Both the position numbers and the translations under genes were made by a program. This document shows positions 24,944-33,082 of a stretch of DNA of 64,000 nucleotides, piece after piece (the first letter of the stretch is position 1; every line of letters starts with the position of its first letter). The stretch lies in the NCBI RefSeq assembly GCF_008086045.1, contig NZ_VSEY01000020.1, forward strand, positions 167,148 to 231,147. The letters run 5' to 3'. Under the pieces are notes generated by a model that searched no databases, had not been told where the DNA came from, and was given only the letters and a program-made list of their open reading frames with translations. The stretch comes from Nonomuraea sp. PA05. Lineage in GTDB: Bacteria; Actinomycetota; Actinomycetes; Streptosporangiales; Streptosporangiaceae.

Positions 24944-26266
24944 ATGAGTTCAGCGGGTGAAGGCCTGTCTCGCCCGCTTCCCGAGCAGGTGCGGCTCAAT
25001 GTCGTGGATCTGGCCTCCCAGGTTCTCGGCTCGATGCCCGCTGCCACCATCCCGCCGCCGCTGCGCGGCATAGCCAAGTTCGACCCACGCAAACGGGCCA
25101 AACTGGGCGGCGCGCCCATCGCGGCGCAGCTTGAGAACGACAAGAAGTTCCGCGAGATCGTCGCCGAGTCGGTGGCCGCCGGCTGGCCCGAGCTGGTCGC
25201 GTCGCTGGCCGAGGGCAACGTGCCGCCGGCCGCCGACCCCGTGCTCGTGGCCGCGGCGGCCTATCTCACCCGGCCGCCGGGCTGGGCGGAGATGATCGAG
25301 ACCGCCCGCGCCGACCTGGAGCAGTCGGCGGTGGCCGCCGAGGACCTGGAGCGCGAGGAGGCGGTCACGCGGCTGCGCGAGCAACTCGCCGCGCAGAAGA
25401 GCGCGGCCAAGGAGGAGTCCGACCGGCTGCGCGAGCAGATCAAGGCGGCCCGCGCGGAGAACTCCGACCTGCGCCGCAAGCTGCACGACGCGCGCGAGCG
25501 GGCCAAGGCCGCGGCCCGGCGCGCCGAGGAGACGGAGCGGGCGGCCGAGGAGACCAAGTCGGCCGCCACGGCCGCGGGCAGCGCCGGCGAGTCCGAGCTG
25601 CGGCGGCTGCGCGAGCGGCTGGCCGACGTGGAGAAACAGCTGGAGGCCTCGCGCCGCGCCGCCCGCGAGGGCAGGAGCATCGAGGACGCCCGCATCCGGG
25701 TGCTGCTCGACGCCCTCCAGGACGCCTCGGCGGGGCTGCGCCGCGAGCTGGCCCTGCCCACCACCATCAGCCGCCCCGCCGACTCGGTCGCGGCCGTCAC
25801 CGGCGAGCGGCCGAACGTGCGCGGGGTGCCCGCGCGGGCCCTGGCCGACGACGACCCGCAGCTCCTCGACCAGCTTCTCGCGCTGCCGCAGGTGCATCTG
25901 ATCATCGACGGCTACAACGTCACCAAGACCGGCTACGGTTCCCTCACCCTCGCCGACCAGCGCACCCGGCTGATGACCTCGCTGGGCGGGCTGGTGGCGC
26001 AGACCAGGGTCGAGGTGACCGTGGTGTTCGATGGCGCGGAGCTCAACGCACCCGTGCAGGTGGTCGCGCCGCGCGGGGTGCGGGTGCTGTTCAGCGCGCC
26101 GGGGGAGATCGCCGACGACCTCATCCGGCAGCTCGTCCGCGCCGAGCCGCCCGGCAGGGCCATCGCGGTGGTGTCGTCCGACCGCGAGGTGGCCGAGTCC
26201 GTCAGGCGGATGGGTGCCAGACCCGTTCCGTCTGGTTTGCTGCTGCGCAGGCTAGGCCGCGCATAA
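24944..26266 (+). CDS. Coiled-coil and NYN (PIN-like) domain protein, putative RNase
   Basis: 440 residues from ATG 24944. N-terminal globular part (1-120, LRGIAKFDPRKRAKLGGAPI), a long charged coiled coil (about 125-250, many Arg/Glu/Ala heptads) and a C-terminal YacP-like NYN domain beginning VHLIIDGYNVTKTGYG (about 318), with acidic residues in VVFDGAE, SAPGEIADD and SSDREVAE that match a PIN-type metal site. Likely a ribonuclease or RNA-binding protein. Monocistronic by position, with the NlpC/P60 gene 84 bp downstream. Confidence 0.8.
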   Translation: MSSAGEGLSRPLPEQVRLNVVDLASQVLGSMPAATIPPPLRGIAKFDPRKRAKLGGAPIAAQLENDKKFREIVAESVAAGWPELVASLAEGNVPPAADPVLVAAAAYLTRPPGWAEMIETARADLEQSAVAAEDLEREEAVTRLREQLAAQKSAAKEESDRLREQIKAARAENSDLRRKLHDARERAKAAARRAEETERAAEETKSAATAAGSAGESELRRLRERLADVEKQLEASRRAAREGRSIEDARIRVLLDALQDASAGLRRELALPTTISRPADSVAAVTGERPNVRGVPARALADDDPQLLDQLLALPQVHLIIDGYNVTKTGYGSLTLADQRTRLMTSLGGLVAQTRVEVTVVFDGAELNAPVQVVAPRGVRVLFSAPGEIADDLIRQLVRAEPPGRAIAVVSSDREVAESVRRMGARPVPSGLLLRRLGRA

Positions 26267-26350
26267 ATTACGAATTGGTAGGTTTGGTGATACCTCGCCT
26301 GCCACTTCTGTACTATTTCGCCCCAGGTGTAATCCCTGGGAGGCGATACA
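26267..26350 (+). promoter_or_regulatory. Short leader of first NlpC/P60 gene
   Basis: 84 bp, AT-rich start, with TACTAT around 26311-26316 as a possible -10, and GGGAGG seven bases before the GTG. Too short to hold the c-di-AMP riboswitch seen before the second hydrolase. Confidence 0.4.
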
Positions 26351-27325
26351 GTGAGGTTTGGCCGGGTGCCGATGGCCGCGGGTCTCGCGTTCGGGCTGGT
26401 GCTGTCCCCGACGGGGGCCGCTCTCGCTGATCCTCGCCCCACCTTGGCGCAGGCCAAGGCCAAGCTGGAGAAGCTTAACGACAAGGCCGACAAGGTCGTC
26501 GATCGCTTCAACACGGCCAACGAGCGCTACAAGAAGGCCAAGGGCACCTACACCAAGCTGAACGACAGCTACAAGCGCAAGCTGGAGACGGTCGCGGACC
26601 TGCGTGCGCAGGTCATCGGGATGGCCGTCGAGAGCTACAAGCTCGGTGAGGACGTCACCTCCTGGCCCGGCCTCTTCAACAGCAATGACCCTAACGCCAT
26701 GCTCTCGGGCTGGGCGGTCGCCGGGCAGCTCTCGCAGGAGCGCGCCGAGAAGCTGGCCGCCTTCGACCGTGAGAACAAGGGGCTGAAGGTCCAGCGCGAC
26801 AAGGCCGAGGTGGCGCTGGACGAGGCGGAGAAGGAGCGCGACTCCGTCGAGAAGGAGCGCGCCGAGATCCGCAAGCTGATCGCCCAGCAGAAGAAGCTGC
26901 TGGACAAGCTGGGTGCGTACAACCCCGGCAACCCCAACAGCACGGGCATCAAGTACACCGGGTCGGCCTCGGGCAGCGCCGCCGCGGCGCTGCGGTTCGC
27001 GTACGCGCAGGTGGGCAAGCCGTACATCTACGGCGGTACGGGGCCGCGCGGCTTCGACTGCTCAGGCCTGACGCAGGCGGCCTGGGCGGCGGCGGGGGTC
27101 TCGCTGCCGCGGACGACGTGGCAGCAGTGGGCGTGGGGGGCCAGCCGCAAGGTGTCGCTCGACGCGCTGCAGCCCGGAGACCTGATCTTCAGTGAAGGGC
27201 TCGGACACGTCAGCATCTACGCGGGTAACGGGCAGATCGTCCACGCGCCGCAGACAGGCGACGTCGTCAAGGTAGTCAAGCTCTCCGCCTACGGCCGTTC
27301 TCTGGTCGGAGCGATCCGCCCGTAA
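26351..27325 (+). CDS. Secreted NlpC/P60 peptidoglycan endopeptidase with coiled-coil N-domain
   Basis: 324 residues, RipA/RipC-like D,L-endopeptidase. Signal peptide 1-27 ending ALA|DP; helical coiled-coil domain about 30-190 (many Lys/Ala/Glu, with WPGLFNSNDPNAMLSGWAV between helices), a Ser/Gly linker and a C-terminal NlpC/P60 domain with Cys237 (FDCSGLT), His286 (LGHVSIYAG) and His298 (HAPQTG). The coiled coil commonly blocks or positions the catalytic domain and binds FtsEX-type partners. GTG start with GGGAGG seven bases upstream. Confidence 0.92.
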   Translation: MRFGRVPMAAGLAFGLVLSPTGAALADPRPTLAQAKAKLEKLNDKADKVVDRFNTANERYKKAKGTYTKLNDSYKRKLETVADLRAQVIGMAVESYKLGEDVTSWPGLFNSNDPNAMLSGWAVAGQLSQERAEKLAAFDRENKGLKVQRDKAEVALDEAEKERDSVEKERAEIRKLIAQQKKLLDKLGAYNPGNPNSTGIKYTGSASGSAAAALRFAYAQVGKPYIYGGTGPRGFDCSGLTQAAWAAAGVSLPRTTWQQWAWGASRKVSLDALQPGDLIFSEGLGHVSIYAGNGQIVHAPQTGDVVKVVKLSAYGRSLVGAIRP

Positions 27326-27763
27326 GCCGACGGGCTGACAGAGCCCCGTTTCGGCCTGCGGCTGCGCGGGTTTCGGTCCACTACGATCCGGCATCGTAGA
27401 CGGCGTTTCCATGCGCGGGAGCGCTCCCAGTGGCGTGGCTCACGTTTAAAGCGTGCCAAATGTGACTTAGGTGACAATTGACACCTGACAGCCAGGCCGA
27501 TCTGGAAGTGTGAGCAGGGTCACATTATGGTAACAGAACCTGGTGTTCCAGCAGGGGTTTCTCTCTTGACTCACCCCCCTGTCTGATCTTTACAACCTGA
27601 CTCACCTTTTGCCGATCCTTGACCTTTCGGCGTAGCTTCTGGCGTCGTCGCGGTGAACAAGCCATGTCGCCGCGAACCCGCATCGGTCCCTCCCGATGTG
27701 CGACAGATAAAGATCCGCCGGCCGCTCCCCCGAGCATCCCCAATCATTCGATCGGGGCACGCG
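27326..27763. promoter_or_regulatory. Long gene-free region upstream of the c-di-AMP riboswitch
   Basis: 438 bp without a supported gene. Contents: an imperfect terminator-like hairpin (27329-27349) behind the first hydrolase; CTACGATCCGGCATCGTAG, a perfect 7-bp-arm inverted repeat (27381-27399); GGGAGCGCTCCC, a 12-bp palindrome (27417-27428); TTGACA at 27478-27483; and TTGACT (27566-27571) with TTACAA about 18 bp later, the best promoter candidate for the riboswitch transcript. The region is AT-richer than coding DNA here. Confidence 0.5.
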
Positions 27764-27915
27764 GCCTGCCGAATCCGTGCAGCCAGGAGTACGGAGCCGG
27801 GGACCCAGCGATCCCAATTCCCCAAGGGATCAGGGGTGAATCGGCGCGCCCATCGCGCCGTAGGGCGACTTCCACGCCCGAATCCGTCAGCTAACCCGGT
27901 AGGCGTTCGTGGAAG
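27764..27915 (+). ncRNA. c-di-AMP riboswitch (ydaO/yuaA class)
   Basis: Matches the conserved skeleton of the ydaO class from memory: CTGCCGAATCCGTGCAG at 27766, GGGGACCCA at 27799, GGGGTGAATC at 27833, the GCCGTAGGGCGAC segment at 27857, then CCGAATCCGTCAGCTAACCC GGTAGGCG from 27878. Arms 27869-27876 and 27908-27915 pair perfectly. In actinobacteria this class precedes cell-wall hydrolase genes (rpf, NlpC/P60) and c-di-AMP binding turns expression off. Here it ends about 15 bp before the start codon of an NlpC/P60 gene, so it could act on the RBS as well as on transcription. Confidence 0.93.
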
Positions 27916-27919
27916 ACAC

Positions 27920-27933
27920 AAGGAGAAATCCTG
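27920..27933 (+). promoter_or_regulatory. RBS pointing to a CTG start codon
   Basis: AAGGAG at 27920-27925, five bases, then CTG at 27931. In this frame there is a stop at 27892-27894 and no ATG, GTG or TTG before 27994, so CTG is the only codon at proper spacing. Confidence 0.75.
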
Positions 27934-28518
27934 TCTAATCCCCTGCAGAACCCCCGCCTGTCCCGCCTTGCCCTGAGTGGCGTAGCACTCACGATGACCG
28001 TGACGGCCGGAGGTCTGATCCTCCATGCCCCAACGGCTCAGGCGGAGACGACGAGCGAAACGGCCACTCTGACGACGGTGAAAGCGCGAGCCGGCGCCAA
28101 GACGTCCCAGAAGGCCACGGCGGCCCAGCGAAAGGCGGCCAAGCTCGCCCGGCAGCAAGCGAAGGCCCGCAAGGCCATCGCCGTGGCCAAGAACCAGATC
28201 GGTGACCCGTACCGGTACGGAGGCACAGGGCCTGGTTCGTTTGACTGCTCCGGTCTCGTCCAGTTCGCCTGGAAGAAGGCCGGCGTCAAGCTCCCGCGCG
28301 TGGCGAGCAGCCAGTTCGCCCGCACCAGACAGAAAGTCTCCTGGCGCAACTTGAAGCCAGGTGACCTGATGTTCTTCAGCGGGCTCGGCCACGTGGGCAT
28401 GTACGTCGGCAAGGGCAAAATGATCCACTCGCCGCGGACAGGTGAACGGGTACGCATCGACAAGCTGAGCGGATGGCGCCGATCGTCCTTCGTCGGCGCA
28501 GTTCGTCCCGGCATGTGA
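27931..28518 (+). CDS. Secreted NlpC/P60 endopeptidase, probable CTG start
   Basis: 195 residues if started at CTG 27931. That start restores a complete signal peptide: basic n-region (NPRLSRL), hydrophobic core and AQA|E cleavage after residue 38. Starting at the first ATG (27994) would leave no basic region and no RBS. After a Lys/Ala-rich linker (AAQRKAAKLARQQAKARKA) comes the NlpC/P60 domain: Cys106 (FDCSGLV), His154 (LGHVGMYVG), His166 (HSPRTG). It lacks the coiled-coil domain of its upstream paralogue. Expression should fall when c-di-AMP is high. Confidence 0.9.
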   Translation: MSNPLQNPRLSRLALSGVALTMTVTAGGLILHAPTAQAETTSETATLTTVKARAGAKTSQKATAAQRKAAKLARQQAKARKAIAVAKNQIGDPYRYGGTGPGSFDCSGLVQFAWKKAGVKLPRVASSQFARTRQKVSWRNLKPGDLMFFSGLGHVGMYVGKGKMIHSPRTGERVRIDKLSGWRRSSFVGAVRPGM

Positions 28519-28521
28519 AGA

Positions 28522-28567
28522 AGCCCCGTCCGGATTCTTGGAGGATTTCCTGGATTCGGACGGGGCT
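28522..28567 (+). terminator. Terminator hairpin after second NlpC/P60 gene
   Basis: Perfect 11-bp stem (28522-28532 with 28557-28567) with a 24-base loop, immediately downstream of the stop. No long T-run. Confidence 0.7.
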
Positions 28568-28603
28568 CTCGCACGTTCGGCGCCTGCACGCGGGCAGGGG
28601 CAC

Positions 28604-28617
28604 TACGATCGGGCATC
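28604..28617 (+). promoter_or_regulatory. Putative leaderless promoter element of the zinc peptidase gene
   Basis: TACGAT (28604-28609) eight bases before GTG 28618 and no RBS. The surrounding CACTACGATCGGGCATCGT matches 27380-27397 at 18 of 19 positions. Confidence 0.5.
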
Positions 28618-29436
28618 GTGTTCGAGGTCAGCCGGCGAGCCGTGGTGTCGGGCCTCCTGCTCCTCGTTCCCGCCGCCGCCACTCCGTTGCCGGACGCCCC
28701 CATCCTCCCTCCCGAGCTGCGCGACCTGTGGCCGGGGCGGCGCACGGCCGTCAGCCGCGGAGCCCGCGCCACCGTCGTGGCTCCCGGCCCCGCCCGGCGC
28801 GAACCGCTCGACGAGCTGGCGCGCGAAGCCGACACCGCGGGCGCGCGGGTCTCGGCCGTGCTCGGCAGGCCCGTACGCCCCCTGATCGTCCTGCCGGAAT
28901 CGGATCGCGACGCCGCCCGCCTGGCCGGGGCCGCACGGCTCGACGGGCTGGCCGCCGTGGCCGACGGCGGACGCGTGATCGTCGTGCCGGAGGCGTTCGC
29001 CACGCTCAGCCGCACCGGCAGGGACGTGGTGCTGACCCACGAGCTGACCCACGTCGTGGCCGGGACTGAAGGGCTGCCCGTCTGGCTGTACGAGGGTTTC
29101 GCCGACTACGTCGGCTACCGCGACGCCGGACTGCCCGTGAAGACCGCCGCCGCCGAACTGGCCGCCGAGGTGCGCGCCGGACGGCTGCCGAACGCTTTGC
29201 CCGGACCTGCGGCTTTCGCGGCGGACGGGCGCGACCCGGACCGGCTCGCCCGGGCGTACCAGGAGGCCTGGCTGGCGTGTCGCTTCCTCGCTGACCGCTT
29301 CGGTGAGGGGACCCTGGTGTGGCTCTACCGTGCGGCCCGGGCCAGAGGCGTCGATCAGGCGCTCGCCTCGCTGGGGCTCTCCGTCGCCACACTGACGGCA
29401 CGGTGGCGCGCGTACGTGCGGGAGCAGCTCGTGTGA
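28618..29436 (+). CDS. Secreted or membrane-anchored zinc metallopeptidase (HExxH)
   Basis: 272 residues. N-terminal signal or anchor (SRRAVVSGLLLLVPAAA), then a gluzincin-like domain: VLTHELTHVV with His141, Glu142, His145, and EGFADYVGY about 14 residues later, whose Glu is the likely third zinc ligand. Resembles peptidase MA-like proteins of actinobacteria. No substrate known. Followed at 11 bp by the M48 peptidase gene, so they are likely co-transcribed. Confidence 0.8.
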   Translation: MFEVSRRAVVSGLLLLVPAAATPLPDAPILPPELRDLWPGRRTAVSRGARATVVAPGPARREPLDELAREADTAGARVSAVLGRPVRPLIVLPESDRDAARLAGAARLDGLAAVADGGRVIVVPEAFATLSRTGRDVVLTHELTHVVAGTEGLPVWLYEGFADYVGYRDAGLPVKTAAAELAAEVRAGRLPNALPGPAAFAADGRDPDRLARAYQEAWLACRFLADRFGEGTLVWLYRAARARGVDQALASLGLSVATLTARWRAYVREQLV

Positions 29437-29447
29437 AGGGGAGGCAG

Positions 29448-31058
29448 ATGAGCGATCGAGAAGACATCGGCGACGCGACACGGGAAGAGGAGGTGACGGA
29501 CGGAGCGATGGCCGCCGTCGGCGCGGCCGGCCATCCGGACGAGGACGCGGCAGGCGGCGAGCGCGCCGGCCCCTGGGAGCCGGCAGCGGTGCCGGAGGCG
29601 GCGCTTCACCCGGAGACGGTGGCATCGGGAGGCCGGGCCGAGGGGGAGCGCAGGGAGGAGGCGGCGGAATCGGAGGACGCCGCCGCCCAGCCTGTGCAAG
29701 GCGCCGCCCAGCCTGTGCAAGGTGCCGCTCAGCCCGTACCGACGGCTCAAGCAGACGACGCGGACGGTCCCGCGCCAGGGCATCGTGAAGAGGTGCCCGT
29801 GACAGGAACAGCCCCGCAGGACGCCGCGCCCGCGCGCCCGGCGGCCATCGCGCTGATCCTCCTGGGCCTGGTGATCCTGGCCGTGACCGCGTTCAGCACC
29901 CCCTGGCAGGTCCTGTCCGGCGGCCCGCCCGACCCGGCGCGCGACTTCAGCGCCGCGCAGCTCGCCAGGGCGCGGGCGTTCGACGCGGCCACCACCCTGC
30001 CGAGCTACATCGCGCTCGCTCTCACGATCATCATCGCGGGGATCCTGGTCGCCACCCCGTTCAGCGCCAGGGTGCTGGGCAGGCTGAAGGGCCCGTGGTG
30101 GGTGCGGGTCATCCTCGGCGCGCTGGTGATCACCGCGCTGGTCGAGCTGGTCAGGTGGCCGCTCGGCATCTGGGTCGAGACGATCCTGCGCGACTACGGC
30201 CTGTCCACGCAGGACTGGGCCGCCTGGGCGGGCGACCGGCTGAAGAACCTCGGCGTGGAGGCGGTGCTGCTCTGCGTCATGCTGCTGGCCCTGGTGGCGC
30301 TGGCGCGCAAGGTGAAGCGCTGGTGGATCCCGGCCGCGGTGGGCGCGTTCGCGCTGACGGTGGTGACGTCGTTCGTCTATCCGGTGGTGTTCGAGCCGCT
30401 GTTCAACGACTTCTCCTCCATGCGGGAGGGGCCGCTGCGCACGAACCTGCTGGAGATGGCCGAGCGTGACGGCGTGCCGGTCGAGGACGTGCTGGTCGCC
30501 GACGCCTCGCGGCGTACGACGGCGCTCAACGCGTACGTGTCGGGCTTCGGCGCCACGCGCCGCATCGTCGTCTACGACACACTGCTGCAGGCTCCGCAGC
30601 GGGAGGTCGAGCTGGTCGTGGCGCACGAGCTGGGGCACGCCAAGCACGACGACGTGCTGTACGGCACGCTGGTCGGCGCGCTGGGCGCGGCCTTCGGCGC
30701 GATCGCGCTGTTCCTGGTCCTCAGGCCGCTGCGGCGGCGCACCGGGGTCGCCTCGATGGCCGATCCGCGGGCGGTCGGCGTGGTCATGGGTCTCATGACG
30801 TTCGGCTCGCTGATCATGGGCCCCGCGCAGAACGTGATCAGCCGTCACATCGAGGCCAGGGCGGACGTGCACGCGCTGGACCTGACCGGCGATCCGGCCA
30901 TGTTCATCGCGATGCAGAAACGGCTCGCCATAACGAATATTTCCGACTTGTCGCCGGATGCGGTGGAATATGTCCTCTATGCCTCCCATCCCTCCGGCCC
31001 CGAGCGCATCGCGATGGCTCGCGCATGGGCGAAGCTGAACGGCGTCCCCGAGCCGTGA
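29448..31058 (+). CDS. M48 family (Ste24/HtpX-like) membrane zinc peptidase
   Basis: 536 residues from ATG 29448 (GGGGAGG four bases upstream). Residues 1-115 are acidic and disordered, including three AAQPVQG-type units from a 21-bp repeat (29682-29744). Then several TM helices and the CAAX-protease-1 N-domain, catalytic VVAHELGHAKHDD (His393, Glu394, His397), third ligand Glu469 in IEARADVHAL, and the C-terminal ASHPSGPERI motif of Ste24/HtpX. Likely membrane-protein quality control. The long acidic tail is not typical of the family. Confidence 0.88.
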   Translation: MSDREDIGDATREEEVTDGAMAAVGAAGHPDEDAAGGERAGPWEPAAVPEAALHPETVASGGRAEGERREEAAESEDAAAQPVQGAAQPVQGAAQPVPTAQADDADGPAPGHREEVPVTGTAPQDAAPARPAAIALILLGLVILAVTAFSTPWQVLSGGPPDPARDFSAAQLARARAFDAATTLPSYIALALTIIIAGILVATPFSARVLGRLKGPWWVRVILGALVITALVELVRWPLGIWVETILRDYGLSTQDWAAWAGDRLKNLGVEAVLLCVMLLALVALARKVKRWWIPAAVGAFALTVVTSFVYPVVFEPLFNDFSSMREGPLRTNLLEMAERDGVPVEDVLVADASRRTTALNAYVSGFGATRRIVVYDTLLQAPQREVELVVAHELGHAKHDDVLYGTLVGALGAAFGAIALFLVLRPLRRRTGVASMADPRAVGVVMGLMTFGSLIMGPAQNVISRHIEARADVHALDLTGDPAMFIAMQKRLAITNISDLSPDAVEYVLYASHPSGPERIAMARAWAKLNGVPEP

Positions 31059-32164
31059 CCCCACCCGTGCGCCCGGCCGACGGCGGCGTGCTCATCGTGA
31101 CGAACGACTTCCCGCCCAGGCCGGGCGGCATCCAGTCGTTCGTCCACGGGCTCGCGCTGCGCACGCCGGGCGTCACGGTGTACGCCCCCGCCTGGCCGGG
31201 AGCAGAGGAGTTCGACCGGCGTCAGCCGTTCAGAGTCGTGCGGCACCCGACGCGGCTCATGCTGCCCACCCCGGCCGTCGCGCGCACGGCGGCCGGGCTG
31301 GTGGCCGGGCACGGCGTCAGGACCGTGGTGTTCGGCGCGGCGGCGCCGCTGGGGCTGCTCGCGCCGCGCCTGCGCCGGGCGGGCGCGCGGCGGATGGTGA
31401 TGCTCACCCACGGCCACGAGGCGTCGTGGGCGAGCTCACCCGGCTTCCGCGCGGTGCTGCGCAGGATCGGCGGGCACGCCGACGTGGTGACCTATCTGGG
31501 CGAGTACACGCGTCAGCGGCTGGCCTCCGTCATCCCGGCGGGCAAGCTCGTCCGGCTCGCGCCCGGCGTGGACGTCGCCCAGTTCCATCCCGCGACGGCC
31601 GGGGCCGAGCTGGGCCTGGCCGGGCGGCCGGTCGTCGTGTGCGTGTCACGGCTGGTGCCGCGCAAGGGCCAGGACCAGCTCATCAGGGCCTGGCCCCAGG
31701 TGCTGCGCTCGGTGCCCGAGGCGGTGCTGCTGCTGGTGGGCGGCGGCCCGTACCGTAAGAAACTGGAGCGGCTGGCGGGCGGGCACGAGTCGATCAGGTT
31801 CACCGGCACCGTGCCGGCGGCCGAGCTGCCGGGCTACTACGCGGCGGCGGACGTGTTCGCGATGCCGTGCCGCACCCGGCTCAAGGGGGTGGACGTGGAA
31901 GGGCTCGGGATCGTGTTCCTGGAGGCGTCCGCGACCGGCCTGCCGGTGGTGGCGGGCGCGTCCGGCGGCGCGCCCGACGCGGTCAGGCCGGGCGAGACCG
32001 GCCTGGTCGTGAACGGCGAGGACGCCGGCGAGGTGGCGCAGGCCATCGTCGAGCTGCTCACCGACCCCGACAAGTGCCGCAAGATGGGCGCGGCCGGCCG
32101 CGACTGGATCGCCCGCGAATGGGCGTGGGACCAGGTGGCCGCCCGCTTCCGCCAACTGCTGTAG
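31055..32164 (+). CDS. GT4 glycosyltransferase, PimB'-like mannosyltransferase
   Basis: 369 residues from GTG 31055, overlapping the M48 stop (GTGA); ATG 31025 is in frame but lies deep in the upstream gene. GT-B fold: Gly-rich LIVTNDFPPRPGGIQSFVHG at the N-terminus, CVSRLVPRKGQDQLI, and the GT4 nucleotide-sugar motif VEGLGIVFLEASATGLPVV (EX7E). Close in character to PimB', which adds mannose from GDP-mannose to phosphatidylinositol mannoside; substrate is inferred. Confidence 0.85.
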   Translation: MTPPVRPADGGVLIVTNDFPPRPGGIQSFVHGLALRTPGVTVYAPAWPGAEEFDRRQPFRVVRHPTRLMLPTPAVARTAAGLVAGHGVRTVVFGAAAPLGLLAPRLRRAGARRMVMLTHGHEASWASSPGFRAVLRRIGGHADVVTYLGEYTRQRLASVIPAGKLVRLAPGVDVAQFHPATAGAELGLAGRPVVVCVSRLVPRKGQDQLIRAWPQVLRSVPEAVLLLVGGGPYRKKLERLAGGHESIRFTGTVPAAELPGYYAAADVFAMPCRTRLKGVDVEGLGIVFLEASATGLPVVAGASGGAPDAVRPGETGLVVNGEDAGEVAQAIVELLTDPDKCRKMGAAGRDWIAREWAWDQVAARFRQLL

Positions 32165-33082
32165 CTAGCCCTTCGTGGAGCCGAGCGTGAGCCCGGCCAC
32201 GAACTGCTTGTGCAGGAGCTGGAAGACGATCAGCGTCGGCAACGCCACCAGCATCGAGCCGGCGGCCAGCAGGTTGTAGTCGGTGAAGAACTGGCCGCGC
32301 AGGTTGTTCAGCGCCGAGGTGACGGGCAGCTTGTCGCCCGACGACATCAGCACCAGCGCCCACAGGAAGTCGTTGTACATCCAGGTGAACTGCAGCGTGG
32401 CCAGCGCCGCCAGCACCGGCCGGCACAGCGGCATGGTCAGCCGCCAGTACCGCTTCCACACCCCCGCCCCGTCCACCAGCGCCGCCTCGTTGATCTCCTC
32501 GGGGATGGTGCTCATGAAGTTCGCCAGCACGAAGACGCAGAAGCCGAACTGGAACGCCACGTGGATGAGGATCAGCCCCAGGTGGGAGTCGTAGAGCGAC
32601 TGCGAGTCCGACAGCCACGCCGGCAGCGGGACGAGCGTGTAGAGCGTGTACAGCGGGGTGATGAGCACCTGCGGCGGCAGCAGGTTGCCCGCGGTGAACA
32701 CGATCAGCAGCGTCCTGCGGCCAGGGATGCGCAGCCGCGCGATCGTGAACGCCGTGAACGAGGCCAGCAGCAGCACCACCGCCACCGCGGGCAGCACGAT
32801 GATCAACGTGTTGAGGTAGTAGCGGGGCAGCTCGGCCTGCGTCCACGCCTGTGCGTAGTAGTCGAGCGTGAGGTGCTCGGGCCGCGAGACGTACCCGAGG
32901 CGGGCGGTCTCCTCGTACGGGCGCAGCGACGCGTACACGGCCAGCAGGAGCGGCAGCAGCCAGCCCAGCGCCACCAGCACGAGGAAGGCGTGCAGCAGGA
33001 CCCGCAGCGGCCGCACCGGGCGCCGCCCAGGCGCGCGCCGCGCCTGGGCGGGGGGAGCGGACGCGGGAGCGGTGAGGGTCAT
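32165..33082 (-). CDS. Sugar ABC transporter permease (MalG type)
   Basis: 305 residues, six TM helices, with the EAA loop IPEEINEAALVDGAGVWKRY that docks the ATPase. Second permease of a CUT1 importer; its ATG overlaps the stop of the first permease (ATGA). The gene converges with the glycosyltransferase with no gap. Confidence 0.92.
   Translation of the reverse strand: MTLTAPASAPPAQARRAPGRRPVRPLRVLLHAFLVLVALGWLLPLLLAVYASLRPYEETARLGYVSRPEHLTLDYYAQAWTQAELPRYYLNTLIIVLPAVAVVLLLASFTAFTIARLRIPGRRTLLIVFTAGNLLPPQVLITPLYTLYTLVPLPAWLSDSQSLYDSHLGLILIHVAFQFGFCVFVLANFMSTIPEEINEAALVDGAGVWKRYWRLTMPLCRPVLAALATLQFTWMYNDFLWALVLMSSGDKLPVTSALNNLRGQFFTDYNLLAAGSMLVALPTLIVFQLLHKQFVAGLTLGSTKG

Noticed and set aside
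26267..26350. Second c-di-AMP riboswitch before the first NlpC/P60 gene
   Set aside because: Leader of 84 bp is too short and lacks the CCGAATCCGTCAGCTAACC segment.
27620..27640. TTGACC/TAGCTT promoter just before the riboswitch
   Set aside because: The spacer is only about eight bases; not a functional arrangement.
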